This document shows, piece by piece, positions 32,721 through 42,283 of a DNA stretch of 64,000 nucleotides. The notes beneath the pieces are model-generated. The model saw nothing but the letters and a program-made list of their open reading frames with translations, was not told the origin of the DNA and did no database searches. Every line of letters starts with the position of its first letter. Position 1 is the stretch's first letter. The position numbers were made by a program, and so were the translations under genes. The DNA comes from Hyphococcus flavus (GTDB lineage: Bacteria; Pseudomonadota; Alphaproteobacteria; Caulobacterales; Parvularculaceae), in NCBI RefSeq assembly GCF_028748065.1, contig NZ_CP118166.1:1627501-1691500 (forward strand), written 5' to 3'.

Positions 32721-34670
32721 CTACCCAGCCTTATTCACGCGCATGTACCATTCGACCAGACGTCGGACCTGACGCGGCGTGTAGCCCCGCTCGGTCATGC
32801 GGGCGACGAAATTATCGTGCTTGGCTTCGGTCTCTGAATCTTTCTTTGAGTCGAAAGAAATGACCGGGAGCAAGTCCTCGACCTGAGAGAACATGCGCTT
32901 TTCAATGACGTTGCGCAGTTTCTCGTAGGACGTCCATTTTGGGTTCTGGCCTTCGTTCGCCGCGCGGGCGCGTAGCGCGAATTTAACAACCTCGTTACGA
33001 AAGTCCTTGGGGTTCGCAATGCCTGCGGGCTTTTCGATCTTCGACAGCTCCTGATCGAGCGTCGAACGGTCGAGAAGCTGGCCCGTATCCGGGTCCTTGA
33101 AGTCCTGATCCTCGATCCATGCATCGGCATAGGCGATGTAACGGTCGAACAGGTTCTGGCCGTATTCCGCATAGCTTTCGAGGTAAGCTTTCTGGATCTC
33201 CTTGCCGATGAACTCCGCATAACGGCTCGACAACTCCGACTTGATAAAGTCGAGATACTGTTTCTCGGTTTCATCCGGATATTGTTCCCGGCGGATCGCC
33301 TGTTCCAGCACATACATCATGTGAACCGGATCGGCGGCGACTTCGTCGGTGTCGAAGTTGAAGGTTTCCGACAGAACCTTGTAGGCAAAGCGAGTAGAGA
33401 TACCGTCCATACCCTCGTCAATGCCGGCAGCGTCTTTATATTCTTGCAGCGTCTTTGCTTTCGGGTCGGTGTCTTTCAGCTTTTCGCCGTCATAAACGCG
33501 CAGCTTAGAATAGAGGTTCGAGTTCTCGTGCTCGCGCAGGCGCGTCAACACCGAAAAACGGGCGAGCAGGTCGAGCGTTTCCGGCGCACAATTGGCGTTA
33601 GCCAATTCCGAATGAGCCAGCAGCTTGTCATAGATTTTCTGTTCTTCCGTGACGCGCAGGCAGTACGGCACTTTAATCACATTGATACGATCGAGGAACG
33701 CTTCGTTATTTTTGTTATTACGGAACTGCTGCCATTCGCTCTCATTCGAGTGGGCGAGAATTACGCCCTGGAACGGCACGGGTCCAAGCGCCTCGGTGCC
33801 CACATAGTTGCCTTCTTGGGTTGCGGTCAGCAATGGATGCAGAACCTTGATCGGCGCCTTGAACATCTCAACGAATTCCAGAAGACCCTGGTTCGAACGG
33901 CAAAGCCCGCCAGAATAGGAATAGGCGTCAGTATCATCCTGGCTGAAGTGCTCAAGTTTTCGAATGTCGACTTTGCCGACCAGCGCCGAGATATCCTGGT
34001 TGTTTTCATCGCCCGGTTCTGTCTTGGAAACCGCGATCTGGCGCAGTTTTGATGGGTAGAGGCGAACGACTTCGAATTTTGAGATATCGCCGCCGAATTC
34101 ATCAAGGCGTTTCACCGCCCATGGACTCATCAGGCCATCAAGGCGGCGTTTTTCGATGCCGTACTTATCCTGAAGCAGGCTTTTCAGTTCTTCAGACTGG
34201 AAGAGGCCGAGCGGGCTTTCGAAAACGGGGGAAATTTCGTTACCGGCCTTCAAGACGTAGATGGGGTGCGTTTCCATCAGGTCTTTAAGGCGTTCGGCGA
34301 GCGAGGATTTGCCGCCGCCTACCGGGCCGAGCAGGTAAATGATCTGGCGTTTTTCTTCGAGGCCCTGTGCAGCGTGGCGGAAGAAGGAAACGATCCGCTC
34401 GATCGTGTCTTCCATGCCGTAAAAGCCTTCGAACGCGGCGTAATGACGAATCGTCCGGTTGAAAAAGATGCGCGCAAGCCGCGGATCCTTTGAGGTGTCG
34501 ATCAGTTTCGGCTCGCCAATCGACTTGACCATGCGCTCCGCCGGCGACGCATAAAGCATAGCGTCGTCGCGCGCCGCGAGTAGGTAATCCCGTAGGCTCA
34601 TGGCCTCCTGTTTGACTTTCGTATAGTTCTCCGAAAATACGTCGAAGACGTCGAGACTTTCATCGGTCAT
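32721..34670 (-). CDS. prkA: PrkA family serine protein kinase
   Basis: 649 residues, the usual YeaG/PrkA length. It has an AAA+ domain with Walker A LGPVGGGKSS (114-123) followed by the C-terminal kinase-like PrkA domain (from about residue 390). PrkA phosphorylates serine/threonine targets and may act as an AAA+ protease-like factor. It is first in the prkA-small-yeaH-small-spoVR operon. ATG 34670 begins MTDESLDVFD; the previous small frame ends 46 nt upstream. Confidence 0.93.
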   Translation of the reverse strand: MTDESLDVFDVFSENYTKVKQEAMSLRDYLLAARDDAMLYASPAERMVKSIGEPKLIDTSKDPRLARIFFNRTIRHYAAFEGFYGMEDTIERIVSFFRHAAQGLEEKRQIIYLLGPVGGGKSSLAERLKDLMETHPIYVLKAGNEISPVFESPLGLFQSEELKSLLQDKYGIEKRRLDGLMSPWAVKRLDEFGGDISKFEVVRLYPSKLRQIAVSKTEPGDENNQDISALVGKVDIRKLEHFSQDDTDAYSYSGGLCRSNQGLLEFVEMFKAPIKVLHPLLTATQEGNYVGTEALGPVPFQGVILAHSNESEWQQFRNNKNNEAFLDRINVIKVPYCLRVTEEQKIYDKLLAHSELANANCAPETLDLLARFSVLTRLREHENSNLYSKLRVYDGEKLKDTDPKAKTLQEYKDAAGIDEGMDGISTRFAYKVLSETFNFDTDEVAADPVHMMYVLEQAIRREQYPDETEKQYLDFIKSELSSRYAEFIGKEIQKAYLESYAEYGQNLFDRYIAYADAWIEDQDFKDPDTGQLLDRSTLDQELSKIEKPAGIANPKDFRNEVVKFALRARAANEGQNPKWTSYEKLRNVIEKRMFSQVEDLLPVISFDSKKDSETEAKHDNFVARMTERGYTPRQVRRLVEWYMRVNKAG

Positions 34671-34715
34671 GGTCGCACGCTCACTTTTACCTGCCTTTAA
34701 GGGCTTCCCCGCTGA

Positions 34716-34922
34716 TTAAGAACTAAAAAAGCGCCAGCGGTTTCCGCCAAGCGCCCCAAGGTTTTCTTTCGATTCTTCACCGCGCTTTACAGCAGCCGCA
34801 GTAAACTCTTTTTCTACCGAAGACGCATAAAGGCTTACTGAGCTGATATGGAACTTGGAAAAAGCAGCGCAAGGCGTTCGCGCCTTTGCCTTGTTCGCTT
34901 CTTCGTGAATTAAGCTCGACAT
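34716..34922 (-). CDS. Possible small protein upstream of prkA
   Basis: A 68-residue frame of unremarkable composition (charged N-terminus MSSLIHEEANKAKAR, glycine-rich end). It lies 46 nt before prkA on the same strand and could be a leading operon gene. No domain, signal or strong ribosome-binding site (AGAGATT at most) is visible, so it may be chance. Confidence 0.3.
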   Translation of the reverse strand: MSSLIHEEANKAKARTPCAAFSKFHISSVSLYASSVEKEFTAAAVKRGEESKENLGALGGNRWRFFSS

Positions 34923-35388
34923 AATCTCTATCTGTCCGCGTTAAAGCCTCGTGGCGTTACTCCGATGCGCTTCGTTCCGGCCAATACCCAACCCCTTTTG
35001 CGCGTTAAAAACGCGCAAAATAAGGTTAACCAGAAGGCCCCTAACATTTCGTTTCGTGTTGTGGTTTTACGAATGGATAATATAACATTTTTTACGCCGC
35101 AATGCGATATTAAAATTGATCCGAACCCGGCCCAATTTTCGCCGCAATGTTTGCACGTCAAAAGTGGTTAGCCACATTAATTGGAATGATCTGCCAATAA
35201 GGCGCGCTTCGGACCCGTATATTCAGGCCGGCGTTGGCGCATTCACGCAGCGATAGAAGATTTTGTTTACTTCTTAGCAATCGGCATTGCTGAGCGCTAA
35301 ACCTATCACGCAAAAATATTTACGCCGTTGGTGATTAGTTTTTTCTGCTCCAAGGCGATTCTAAGATCGACAGGCAAAAAATTTCGAA
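34923..35388. other. Gene-poor gap between the prkA operon and LysRS, with one hairpin
   Basis: No convincing gene. Short frames on either strand lack ribosome-binding sites. The one clear element is a perfect inverted repeat at 34996-35020, TTTTGCGCGTT-AAA-AACGCGCAAAA. It has no U-run after the stem on either strand, so it is not a standard terminator. The rest is mildly AT-rich and probably holds the prkA promoter. Confidence 0.6.
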
Positions 35389-36975
35389 TCATTCTCGCGC
35401 CAACGCATCATCAATTAGCGCAGCGGCTGCCGCCGCGCCGTATATTTTGACGAACGGGCCCATGCGGGGGCCCTGTTCCTGACCGAATACAACCTCGTAA
35501 AGCCCTTTGAACCAGTCGCGTATATTCTCGAACTCTTGCGCCTTGCCAGCGTCGAAAACGGCTGTCTGGTAGTCGTCTTCGCTGCCGCCATCGCCGATCT
35601 TCTTGAGGCTCGTCGAGAGCGTTCCTAGCGCCGCCCGCTCTTTGTCGCTGGGCGCGCGGTATTTCTTATTCGGCTTGATGAACGCCTCAAAAAAACGCCC
35701 GGCGAATTTGATGAGCTCCGCCGTCTCGGCGAACTCAGCTTCCGAGGCCTTGGGGCGGTATTTCCGGATAAACCCGCGCAAGACTTCCTCGTCCGCCCCG
35801 CCTGTCGCGTTTACGAGGTTCAACAGCATAGCGAAGTTGACAGGTGGCATGACAGCAGGCGGCTTGCCCTCATGGATATGCCAGACAGGGTTGTCGAGTG
35901 CTTTGGCGCCTTCCTGGCCTTCATACTTTTCCAGATGCGACCAGTATTCGTCAGCGACTTTTGGAATCACATCGAAATAAAGCTTCTTCGCGGCCTTGGG
36001 GTTCTGGAACATGTAAAGTGCAAGGCTTTGCGGCGAAGCGTAAGTAAGCCACTCCTCAATTGCGATACCATTGCCCTTGGTTTTTGAAATTTTCTTGCCT
36101 TCTTCATCGAGGAAGAGCTGATAGTTGAAGCCGGCGGGCGGCTCAGCCCCTAGCGCCTTGACGATGCGGTTCGAAAGCCGGACCGATTCCGTCAGGTCCT
36201 CGCCGGACATTTCATAATCGACGCCAAGGGCGAACCAGCGCCCGGCCCAATCTGCCTTCCATTGCAGCTTCGTTGCGCCGCCGCCGACAAAAGTACGAAC
36301 TTTCTCGCCATTCTCGTCTTCGAAAACGACTTCTCCCTTGTCCGCATCGATTTCCAGCATTGGCACATAGAGTACGCGGCCAGTGGACGGCGAGACAGGC
36401 AGGATCGGCGAATAACTTGCACGGCGTTCTTCACCAAGCGTCGGTAAAATGATGTCCATCACCGCATCGTAGCGCTCGAGAACACGAATCAGCGTGTCGT
36501 CGAACTTGCCGGACCGATAGCAGTCTGTGGACGAAACGAATTCGTAGTCGAAACCAAACTCATCGAGAAACGATCGCAGTTTGGCGTTATTATGGTGCGC
36601 AAAGCTTTCATGGCTGCCCCATGGGTCGGGCACGTCCGTCAGGGGCTTCTGCAGATATTCAGAAAGTTTTTCACCATTCGGAACATGCGGCGGAACCTTA
36701 CGCATGCCGTCCATGTCATCTGAAAAGGCGATGAGGCGCGTTTCGCGCCCCGTCAGCACTTCAAACGCCCGGCGCACCATGGTCGTGCGGGCGACCTCGC
36801 CGAAGGTGCCGATATGCGGCGGGCCGGAGGGGCCGTAACCGGTCTCGAACACCACCGGACCGTCTTTTTTCACACGCTCCAGCCGTTTGATCAGCGCCTT
36901 GGCTTCCTGAAACGGCCAGGTTTTAGCGGCGGCGGCGTCATCGGCAGTGAAATTTTTGATTTGCAAGGCAGTCAT
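35389..36975 (-). CDS. lysK: Lysyl-tRNA synthetase, class I
   Basis: 528 residues of the archaeal-type class I LysRS, which many alphaproteobacteria use in place of the class II enzyme. The HIGH motif appears as PHIG at 53-56, and KISKTKG serves as KMSKS. The C-terminal helical anticodon-binding region follows. It charges tRNA-Lys. ATG 36975 gives the family start MTALQIKNFTADD; a 40-residue upstream extension is not family-like. Confidence 0.93.
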   Translation of the reverse strand: MTALQIKNFTADDAAAAKTWPFQEAKALIKRLERVKKDGPVVFETGYGPSGPPHIGTFGEVARTTMVRRAFEVLTGRETRLIAFSDDMDGMRKVPPHVPNGEKLSEYLQKPLTDVPDPWGSHESFAHHNNAKLRSFLDEFGFDYEFVSSTDCYRSGKFDDTLIRVLERYDAVMDIILPTLGEERRASYSPILPVSPSTGRVLYVPMLEIDADKGEVVFEDENGEKVRTFVGGGATKLQWKADWAGRWFALGVDYEMSGEDLTESVRLSNRIVKALGAEPPAGFNYQLFLDEEGKKISKTKGNGIAIEEWLTYASPQSLALYMFQNPKAAKKLYFDVIPKVADEYWSHLEKYEGQEGAKALDNPVWHIHEGKPPAVMPPVNFAMLLNLVNATGGADEEVLRGFIRKYRPKASEAEFAETAELIKFAGRFFEAFIKPNKKYRAPSDKERAALGTLSTSLKKIGDGGSEDDYQTAVFDAGKAQEFENIRDWFKGLYEVVFGQEQGPRMGPFVKIYGAAAAAALIDDALARE

Positions 36976-37113
36976 GTGAATTTCCGGACTTGTGAGCCGC
37001 GGAGGTTTAACGCCCGCCGCCATAACGTCAATGATAATAGCATTATGGGCAAGGTTGCTGTTTGCGTCGCCCGCCGCTAGCTTCCGCGCGAACATACGAA
37101 GAGGAGCGTAATT

Positions 37114-37551
37114 ATGGGCGCCGAAGGTGTCGTTTCACTCACGCCGCAAGAGGCGGTGATTTACCTGATGGTGTTGGCGTCAGCTTCGGACGGCTCCATC
37201 AACGACGCTGAGCTTCGCACAATCGGCAGAGTGGTGCGGTCTTTTCCGCTCTTTTCAGACGAAGACGAGCAAGGCCTCGTGAAAGTAGCTGAAAGTTGCG
37301 GCGCTTTGATGTCGTCCGATGGCGGTCTGCATAAAGTATTAGAGGCAGCAGCACAGGCGCTCCCGTCGTTCCTATGCGAGACCGCTTATGCCGCTGTGAT
37401 CGATGTCGTTACGGCGGATGAGAATCTGGATGCGACGGAAATTCGCGTTCTGGAGCTCATCCGTGATGTTTTGAAAATCGAAGACGATGGCGCCCAGGCG
37501 ATTGAGCATGCTGCGCGTGCGCGTCACATGACGGTGAATGGCACGGCTTAG
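37114..37551 (+). CDS. TerB-like protein
   Basis: 145 residues. The protein is all-helical with the TerB fold pattern: EAVIYLMVLASASDGSINDAELRTIGRVV, then VIDVVTADENLDATEIRVLELIRDVL with repeated acidic D-x-x-(L/I)-x-x-x-E metal-binding-like pairs. TerB-type proteins are linked to tellurite resistance and membrane-associated stress complexes, but a single-domain member like this has no assigned role. ATG 37114 has AGAGGAG upstream. It converges head-on with the membrane protein at 37552. Confidence 0.82.
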   Translation: MGAEGVVSLTPQEAVIYLMVLASASDGSINDAELRTIGRVVRSFPLFSDEDEQGLVKVAESCGALMSSDGGLHKVLEAAAQALPSFLCETAYAAVIDVVTADENLDATEIRVLELIRDVLKIEDDGAQAIEHAARARHMTVNGTA

Positions 37552-37947
37552 TCAACGCCGCGCATGGACTTGCATCAGCGGGATCATCCCATAAATAATT
37601 TGCCCTACTAGCCCGACGGCGCCTGAAGCTGTCGTCATTTCTCGCAATTGTTCTGGTGGCGTGCGATCAAACCCGTATCGGGCAAGCATGAGTTCGGCAG
37701 TCATCAGCAGAGCGAACGCGAGTAGACCCATGAAAAACCGTGCGGAGATGCTTTTAGGGACATGAAATGCATCAATGATGCGGCCGCAAATGAACCAGCT
37801 TACAGCGAGAATGACCGGGAGTTCGATCAGGACCGAGGCAAGCTTGCCTAAGAGAGGCTCAAGCGCGAAAACGCGAACTGCACCAAGTATAAAGCCTACG
37901 GCGAAAACCGTAGCGAAATAAGCAAGGCCTGCCTTGAAAGCGCTCAT
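37552..37947 (-). CDS. Membrane protein of unknown function, coupled to the DASS transporter
   Basis: 131 residues with four hydrophobic segments (about 5-25, 35-55, 68-88 and 108-125). ATG 37947 overlaps the transporter stop as ATGA, so it is the second gene of a two-gene unit. A longer frame upstream runs inside the transporter and is rejected. No family is recognised; an accessory role to the transporter is only an inference from the coupling. Confidence 0.7.
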   Translation of the reverse strand: MSAFKAGLAYFATVFAVGFILGAVRVFALEPLLGKLASVLIELPVILAVSWFICGRIIDAFHVPKSISARFFMGLLAFALLMTAELMLARYGFDRTPPEQLREMTTASGAVGLVGQIIYGMIPLMQVHARR

Positions 37948-39308
37948 CTTAACATCGCCCAGCATACGCTGGAGACAATCAGCGCAACAATGATGTTCAG
38001 CATAACGCCCTCGCGCGCCATCTGGGCGATTGAAACCCGGCCGGTACCGTAAACAATGGCGTTCGGCGCTGTTGCTACCGGCAGCATGAATGCGCAAGAG
38101 CAGGAGATCACCGCTGGAATCATCAGGAGTTCCGGTTTGACGCCAGTTCCGGCTGCGACTGCCGCTAGCAACGGCATCAGCAAGTTGGCGGTCGCCGTAT
38201 TCGACGTCATTTCGGTCAGGAACGTGACAGACAGGCACAGGCCCAGCATCATTAGGAATACAGGCATCTTCGTGAAGCCGGAAAGCTGATCGCCAATCAG
38301 AACATCAAGTCCGCTAGCCCGGAACCCGCTGGCGATACAGATGCCGCCGGCGAAGAGAAGCAACATGCCCCAGGGAATGTCACCGGCGGATTTCCAGTCG
38401 AGTAGGGCGCCTCCCTTTCCGTCAGGGACAAGAAACATCAAGATGACGGCGAATACAGCGACCGTTGAATCCCCTGCGCCGTCCATTCCTAGCGTGCCCG
38501 ACCAGCCGCCGAAAGGTTCGGCGCGAGTGATCCACAAGATGATGGCGATGGCGAAAACCATCATGGTGCGGACTTCATCCTTACGCCATGGGCCGGGATC
38601 GCGCAGTTCCGGCGTTTTCACGCCGCCGAGCGAGCGCGTCAGCCACAACGCCATCACTGGTATGCCAATGGCGACTATGGGAACGCCTATCGACATCCAG
38701 CGCGCGAATGAAACTTCTTCACCTGTGGCTTGTAGGAAATTGTCCGCAAAGATGAGATTAGGGGGCGTGCCGATTAGCGTTGCCGTTCCGCCAAATGAAG
38801 CAGCGTAAGCAATACCCAGCAAAAGCGGGGGGCCTAGCTTCGGATTGTCCGACCGCGCCAGAATCGCCAGCGCCATGGTAGCGAGCATTAATGTCGTCGC
38901 GGTATTGGAAATCCACATGGATAAAACAGCGGCAGCAAGCATAAAGCCGATGACCAATCTCCGCCCTGATGTTCCGACGAGATTGATCATGTAAAGTGCT
39001 AACCGTTCATGAGCGCCTGATTTTTCAAGTGCTTTTGAAAGCATGAATGACGCCATAAGCAGGATAATGACGTAGCTTCCAAGAGCTGCCGCTGCTTGGC
39101 GCTGGTCTAGAACGCCGGCCAGCGGAAATAGTGCAAAAGGGACGAGAGAGGTTGCTGGAATTGGCAACGCTTCCGAGACCCACCAGAAGGCCGTCAGCGC
39201 GGTGATGGCGATGGTGGCGACAATTTGTTCGGGCAGCCCGCCATATTGCGCAGCCGCGCCTGCAGCGGCAGCGAAAGCCAAGCCCATCAGAATTCTTATC
39301 GGTTTCAT
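37944..39308 (-). CDS. SLC13/DASS family sodium-coupled anion symporter
   Basis: 454 residues with about eleven helices. The paired SNT motifs of DASS carriers are present: WISNTATTLMLATMAL in the first half and MTSNTATANLLMPLL in the second. It probably imports dicarboxylates, citrate or sulfate with sodium. The substrate cannot be told from the sequence. The start ATG 39308 begins MKPIRILMGLAFAAAAGAAAQ. Confidence 0.92.
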   Translation of the reverse strand: MKPIRILMGLAFAAAAGAAAQYGGLPEQIVATIAITALTAFWWVSEALPIPATSLVPFALFPLAGVLDQRQAAAALGSYVIILLMASFMLSKALEKSGAHERLALYMINLVGTSGRRLVIGFMLAAAVLSMWISNTATTLMLATMALAILARSDNPKLGPPLLLGIAYAASFGGTATLIGTPPNLIFADNFLQATGEEVSFARWMSIGVPIVAIGIPVMALWLTRSLGGVKTPELRDPGPWRKDEVRTMMVFAIAIILWITRAEPFGGWSGTLGMDGAGDSTVAVFAVILMFLVPDGKGGALLDWKSAGDIPWGMLLLFAGGICIASGFRASGLDVLIGDQLSGFTKMPVFLMMLGLCLSVTFLTEMTSNTATANLLMPLLAAVAAGTGVKPELLMIPAVISCSCAFMLPVATAPNAIVYGTGRVSIAQMAREGVMLNIIVALIVSSVCWAMLR

Positions 39309-39389
39309 AGGCTCTTATTAGTCTCTGTTTGAGGGGGGCTGTCCAGCTTGACTCTGGACCACGCCCTCAAGCCGGGCTAGGCGGTCTTT

Positions 39390-39749
39390 ATGTCTCGTAG
39401 TCATCATCCCGATTTTGTCTACCGCCTCGCCAGCAGTGAGGAATGGTGCGCTGCGGAGGAAACCGGATTTGTACCAAAGCGCGATATTGATGAGCGTGAT
39501 GGGTATTTCCATCTCTCCACGCGCGAACAGGTGCTGGACACGGCAAACCTGCATTTCAAGGATTCGACGAATTTGCTGGTGCTGGAAATTCCCCTGGCGG
39601 CAGTCTCGTCTGACGTAAAGTTCGAGCTGGCGCCAAAACGGGGCGAGTTTTTTCCACACCTTTATGCTGACTTAAAGCGAGAGCATGTTTCCGCCGCCAT
39701 CAAGCTCGATAAGACCAGTGCCGGGTTTCAGTTTGGTGGGGCCCTATGA
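39390..39749 (+). CDS. DUF952 family protein
   Basis: 119 residues matching DUF952: VYRLASSEEWCAAEETG at the start, DGYFHLSTREQVLDTANLHF and FPHLYADL. The function is unknown; the fold resembles small glutathione- or nucleotide-binding proteins. The stop overlaps the pyrD ATG by 4 nt, so the two are co-expressed, a common alphaproteobacterial arrangement. Confidence 0.88.
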   Translation: MSRSHHPDFVYRLASSEEWCAAEETGFVPKRDIDERDGYFHLSTREQVLDTANLHFKDSTNLLVLEIPLAAVSSDVKFELAPKRGEFFPHLYADLKREHVSAAIKLDKTSAGFQFGGAL

Positions 39750-40804
39750 AACCGCCGATGCTTCTTGCGGACATCGGCTCCAAAGCAATGGGGCTTTTCG
39801 ACGGCGAAACAGCGCATCGTTTGACTGTTCGGATGCTGAAGGCCGGGTTTGGGCCCAAAGCAGCACCGCAAGACTTCCTTTTGCCTACGCAGGTTGCTGG
39901 TATTGATTTTCCAAATCCACTGGGGCTGGCGGCTGGTTTCGACAAGAATGGGGAAGCACCGAACGCGGTTTTGGATCTTGGTTTTGGATTTGTTGAAATT
40001 GGCGCAGTCACGCCTCGTCCACAACCCGGCAATGATCGTCCGCGTGTGTTTCGGTTGCGCGCTGACGCAGCGGTAATCAACCGGTACGGTTTTAACAATG
40101 ACGGTCTGGATGCTGTGGCCGCCCGTTTAAACTTGCGCGAAAGAGTTGGCGTGGTTGGCGCCAATCTCGGTGCGAACAAGGATAGCGAAGACCGTACGCA
40201 AGATTATGTTACGGGCATCAAGGGGCTTGCCGGTTTAGTTGATTTTTTCACGGTGAATATCTCTTCGCCCAATACGCCGGGCTTGCGAGCGCTTCAGGAC
40301 AAGGCATCCCTAAGAGCATTGATGGTCAGGGTTCTATCAACACGTGACCGACATGCGCCTGGAATTCCGGTATTTCTGAAAATCGCACCGGATCTCACCG
40401 ACGAAGACAAGGCAGACATAGCATCGATTGCGAACGACATTGAACTCGATTGTCTGATCGTCTCTAACACGACCATCACCCGTCCTGACACGCTCAGCAG
40501 TGCTGCCGCGAGCGAGACAGGCGGGTTGTCGGGCGCTCCGCTGTTTGCACCTTCGACGGCATTGTTAAGAGAATTTTATCGTGAGATCGGAACCAAGGTT
40601 CCACTGATCGGCGTGGGCGGCGTGTTCACTGCACGCGATACATACGAAAAGATCATATCCGGGGCGTCCCTAGTTCAACTATATACAGCACTAATTTACG
40701 ACGGCCCTTCATTGCCCTCACGCATTCTGAGGGATCTTCCTCAATTTTTGAAAGCCGATGGATTTGAAACGATTTCACAAGCCGTTGGAGCTGGCGCGAA
40801 CTAA
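39746..40804 (+). CDS. pyrD: Dihydroorotate dehydrogenase (quinone), class 2
   Basis: 352 residues. The N-terminal membrane-associating helix, NPLGLAAGFDKNGEA, NRYGFNNDG and the active-site loop VNISSPNTPGLR (with the class 2 serine) identify it. SNTTITRP and VGGVFTARDTYEKI bind FMN. It oxidises dihydroorotate to orotate in pyrimidine synthesis and passes electrons to quinone. It overlaps the DUF952 gene by ATGA and the convergent MATE gene by 4 nt. Confidence 0.94.
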   Translation: MKPPMLLADIGSKAMGLFDGETAHRLTVRMLKAGFGPKAAPQDFLLPTQVAGIDFPNPLGLAAGFDKNGEAPNAVLDLGFGFVEIGAVTPRPQPGNDRPRVFRLRADAAVINRYGFNNDGLDAVAARLNLRERVGVVGANLGANKDSEDRTQDYVTGIKGLAGLVDFFTVNISSPNTPGLRALQDKASLRALMVRVLSTRDRHAPGIPVFLKIAPDLTDEDKADIASIANDIELDCLIVSNTTITRPDTLSSAAASETGGLSGAPLFAPSTALLREFYREIGTKVPLIGVGGVFTARDTYEKIISGASLVQLYTALIYDGPSLPSRILRDLPQFLKADGFETISQAVGAGAN

Positions 40805-42171
40805 GTTTCGAAAGTCTTTTTGATACGCGGCAACCATACTCCAAGTGCAACAGCGCGGATCAGAAAATAGATGGAAAACGCAGCCCATAGACCGTGATTG
40901 CCGAACGGGCCAGCCAACCAGAGTGAAGCCGGAATGAAAACGACTGTCGATAGGATGATCGCATCGCGCAGTTCCCGTGAACGAGTGGCGCCCACGAAAA
41001 TGCCGTCCAGTTGAAACCCGGCCATGACAATAAGCGGACTGATGATGACCCACGGCATATAGGTTTGCATAGTTTCCCTTATCGGTCCTTCAGGCGTTAG
41101 GAGCGCCAATACCTGATCGCCCGCCAACCAGTAAAACGCCATGAATAATAACGCCGCCGCTAATGCCAATTCAAATGTACGGCGTACGGCGCTCTTGTAG
41201 ATCGCAAGCCCGCGGGCCTTATCTTTTGCGCCCAGCGCCTGTCCCGCGAGCGTTTCAGCGGCTATAGCAGTTCCGTCGATGGCGAGGCCGGTGAATAAAA
41301 ACAGCTGTAACAGCGCCTGATTTGCAGCCAGTGTGACGTCACCAAAGGCGCCGCCGCGTTGCACGAACCACGAAAATGAAAACGCAAGCAACAATGTGCG
41401 AATGAATATGTCGACATTGATGCTGATCGTTCGCTTGATGCGCGTCGCCATGAAAAATTCAGAAGGACGCCAATTGTTCCGAATGCCGCCATGCTTTTTC
41501 AAGGTGGTAAGGACAAAGAATGCAGTAGCGAAAAATCCTGCGACTTCAGCAATCAACGTGCCTGTTGCGACGCCGGCAGCGCCCCAGCCGAGACCGACGA
41601 CGAACCAGTAATCGAGCAAGATATTAAGTGCAGTGATGAAAACGCTCGCCGCCATTAAATAGTCAGTGCGCCCGCGCGCTGTGAGCCAGCCAAAAGCGCA
41701 GTAAGACGCAAGAGCGAATGGCGCACCCCAAATGCGAATGTTGAAATATGTGCGGCCTGATGCGAGCGTTTCCGCGCTTGCTTCGGACCCTGTCCCCAAG
41801 AGCTGAAATGCGATTTGTCCGATAGGCCATTGCAGCAATACGAGAGCAATGCCGATGGCTCCCGCGATCATCACGCCCCGCGCTAAGGTTGCACGTGCTT
41901 CCGTTTCGTCTTCCGCGCCCACCGCCTGAGCCGTCAGGCCAGCGACGCTCATGCGCAGGAAACCAAAGGTCCAATAGGCGAGGGAAAAGATCACCGCGCC
42001 AAGACCGACAGCGGCGATATCGAGCGGTCGTGCCGATTGCGCCAGCGCCCACACATCGATCGCGCCGAGGAGCGGCGTTACGGACGCTGCGACGGACGCC
42101 GGCCAGGCGAGGCGGAATACCTTGCCGTACGAAACGGATATCTTTGCAGGGGTTGCTTGAGCGGCGGTCAT
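40801..42171 (-). CDS. MATE family efflux transporter
   Basis: 456 residues with twelve hydrophobic segments in two six-helix halves. SVSYGKVFRLAWPASVAASVTPLLGAIDVW is the first-helix pattern of the DinF/MATE group. It extrudes cationic drugs or metabolites using a sodium or proton gradient. ATG 42171 is chosen; a start 15 residues upstream (42216) has no better ribosome-binding site. Divergent from the DUF2270 gene. Confidence 0.88.
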   Translation of the reverse strand: MTAAQATPAKISVSYGKVFRLAWPASVAASVTPLLGAIDVWALAQSARPLDIAAVGLGAVIFSLAYWTFGFLRMSVAGLTAQAVGAEDETEARATLARGVMIAGAIGIALVLLQWPIGQIAFQLLGTGSEASAETLASGRTYFNIRIWGAPFALASYCAFGWLTARGRTDYLMAASVFITALNILLDYWFVVGLGWGAAGVATGTLIAEVAGFFATAFFVLTTLKKHGGIRNNWRPSEFFMATRIKRTISINVDIFIRTLLLAFSFSWFVQRGGAFGDVTLAANQALLQLFLFTGLAIDGTAIAAETLAGQALGAKDKARGLAIYKSAVRRTFELALAAALLFMAFYWLAGDQVLALLTPEGPIRETMQTYMPWVIISPLIVMAGFQLDGIFVGATRSRELRDAIILSTVVFIPASLWLAGPFGNHGLWAAFSIYFLIRAVALGVWLPRIKKTFET

Positions 42172-42283
42172 GAAAGAGCCGGTTAGTCGGTTACACCGCT
42201 GGTGTCGAGCCGCCAATTCTGTTGAGCAGCTTGTATTCAGTCATCGAATGCGGCGACAATGGAAAAATGAATGCGAGCACTGC

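Noticed and set aside
34928-35171. Short frames on both strands between the prkA operon and LysRS, one starting MTCKHCGENW
   Set aside because: The CxxC start looked like a zinc ribbon, but no second pair follows and the frames overlap each other.
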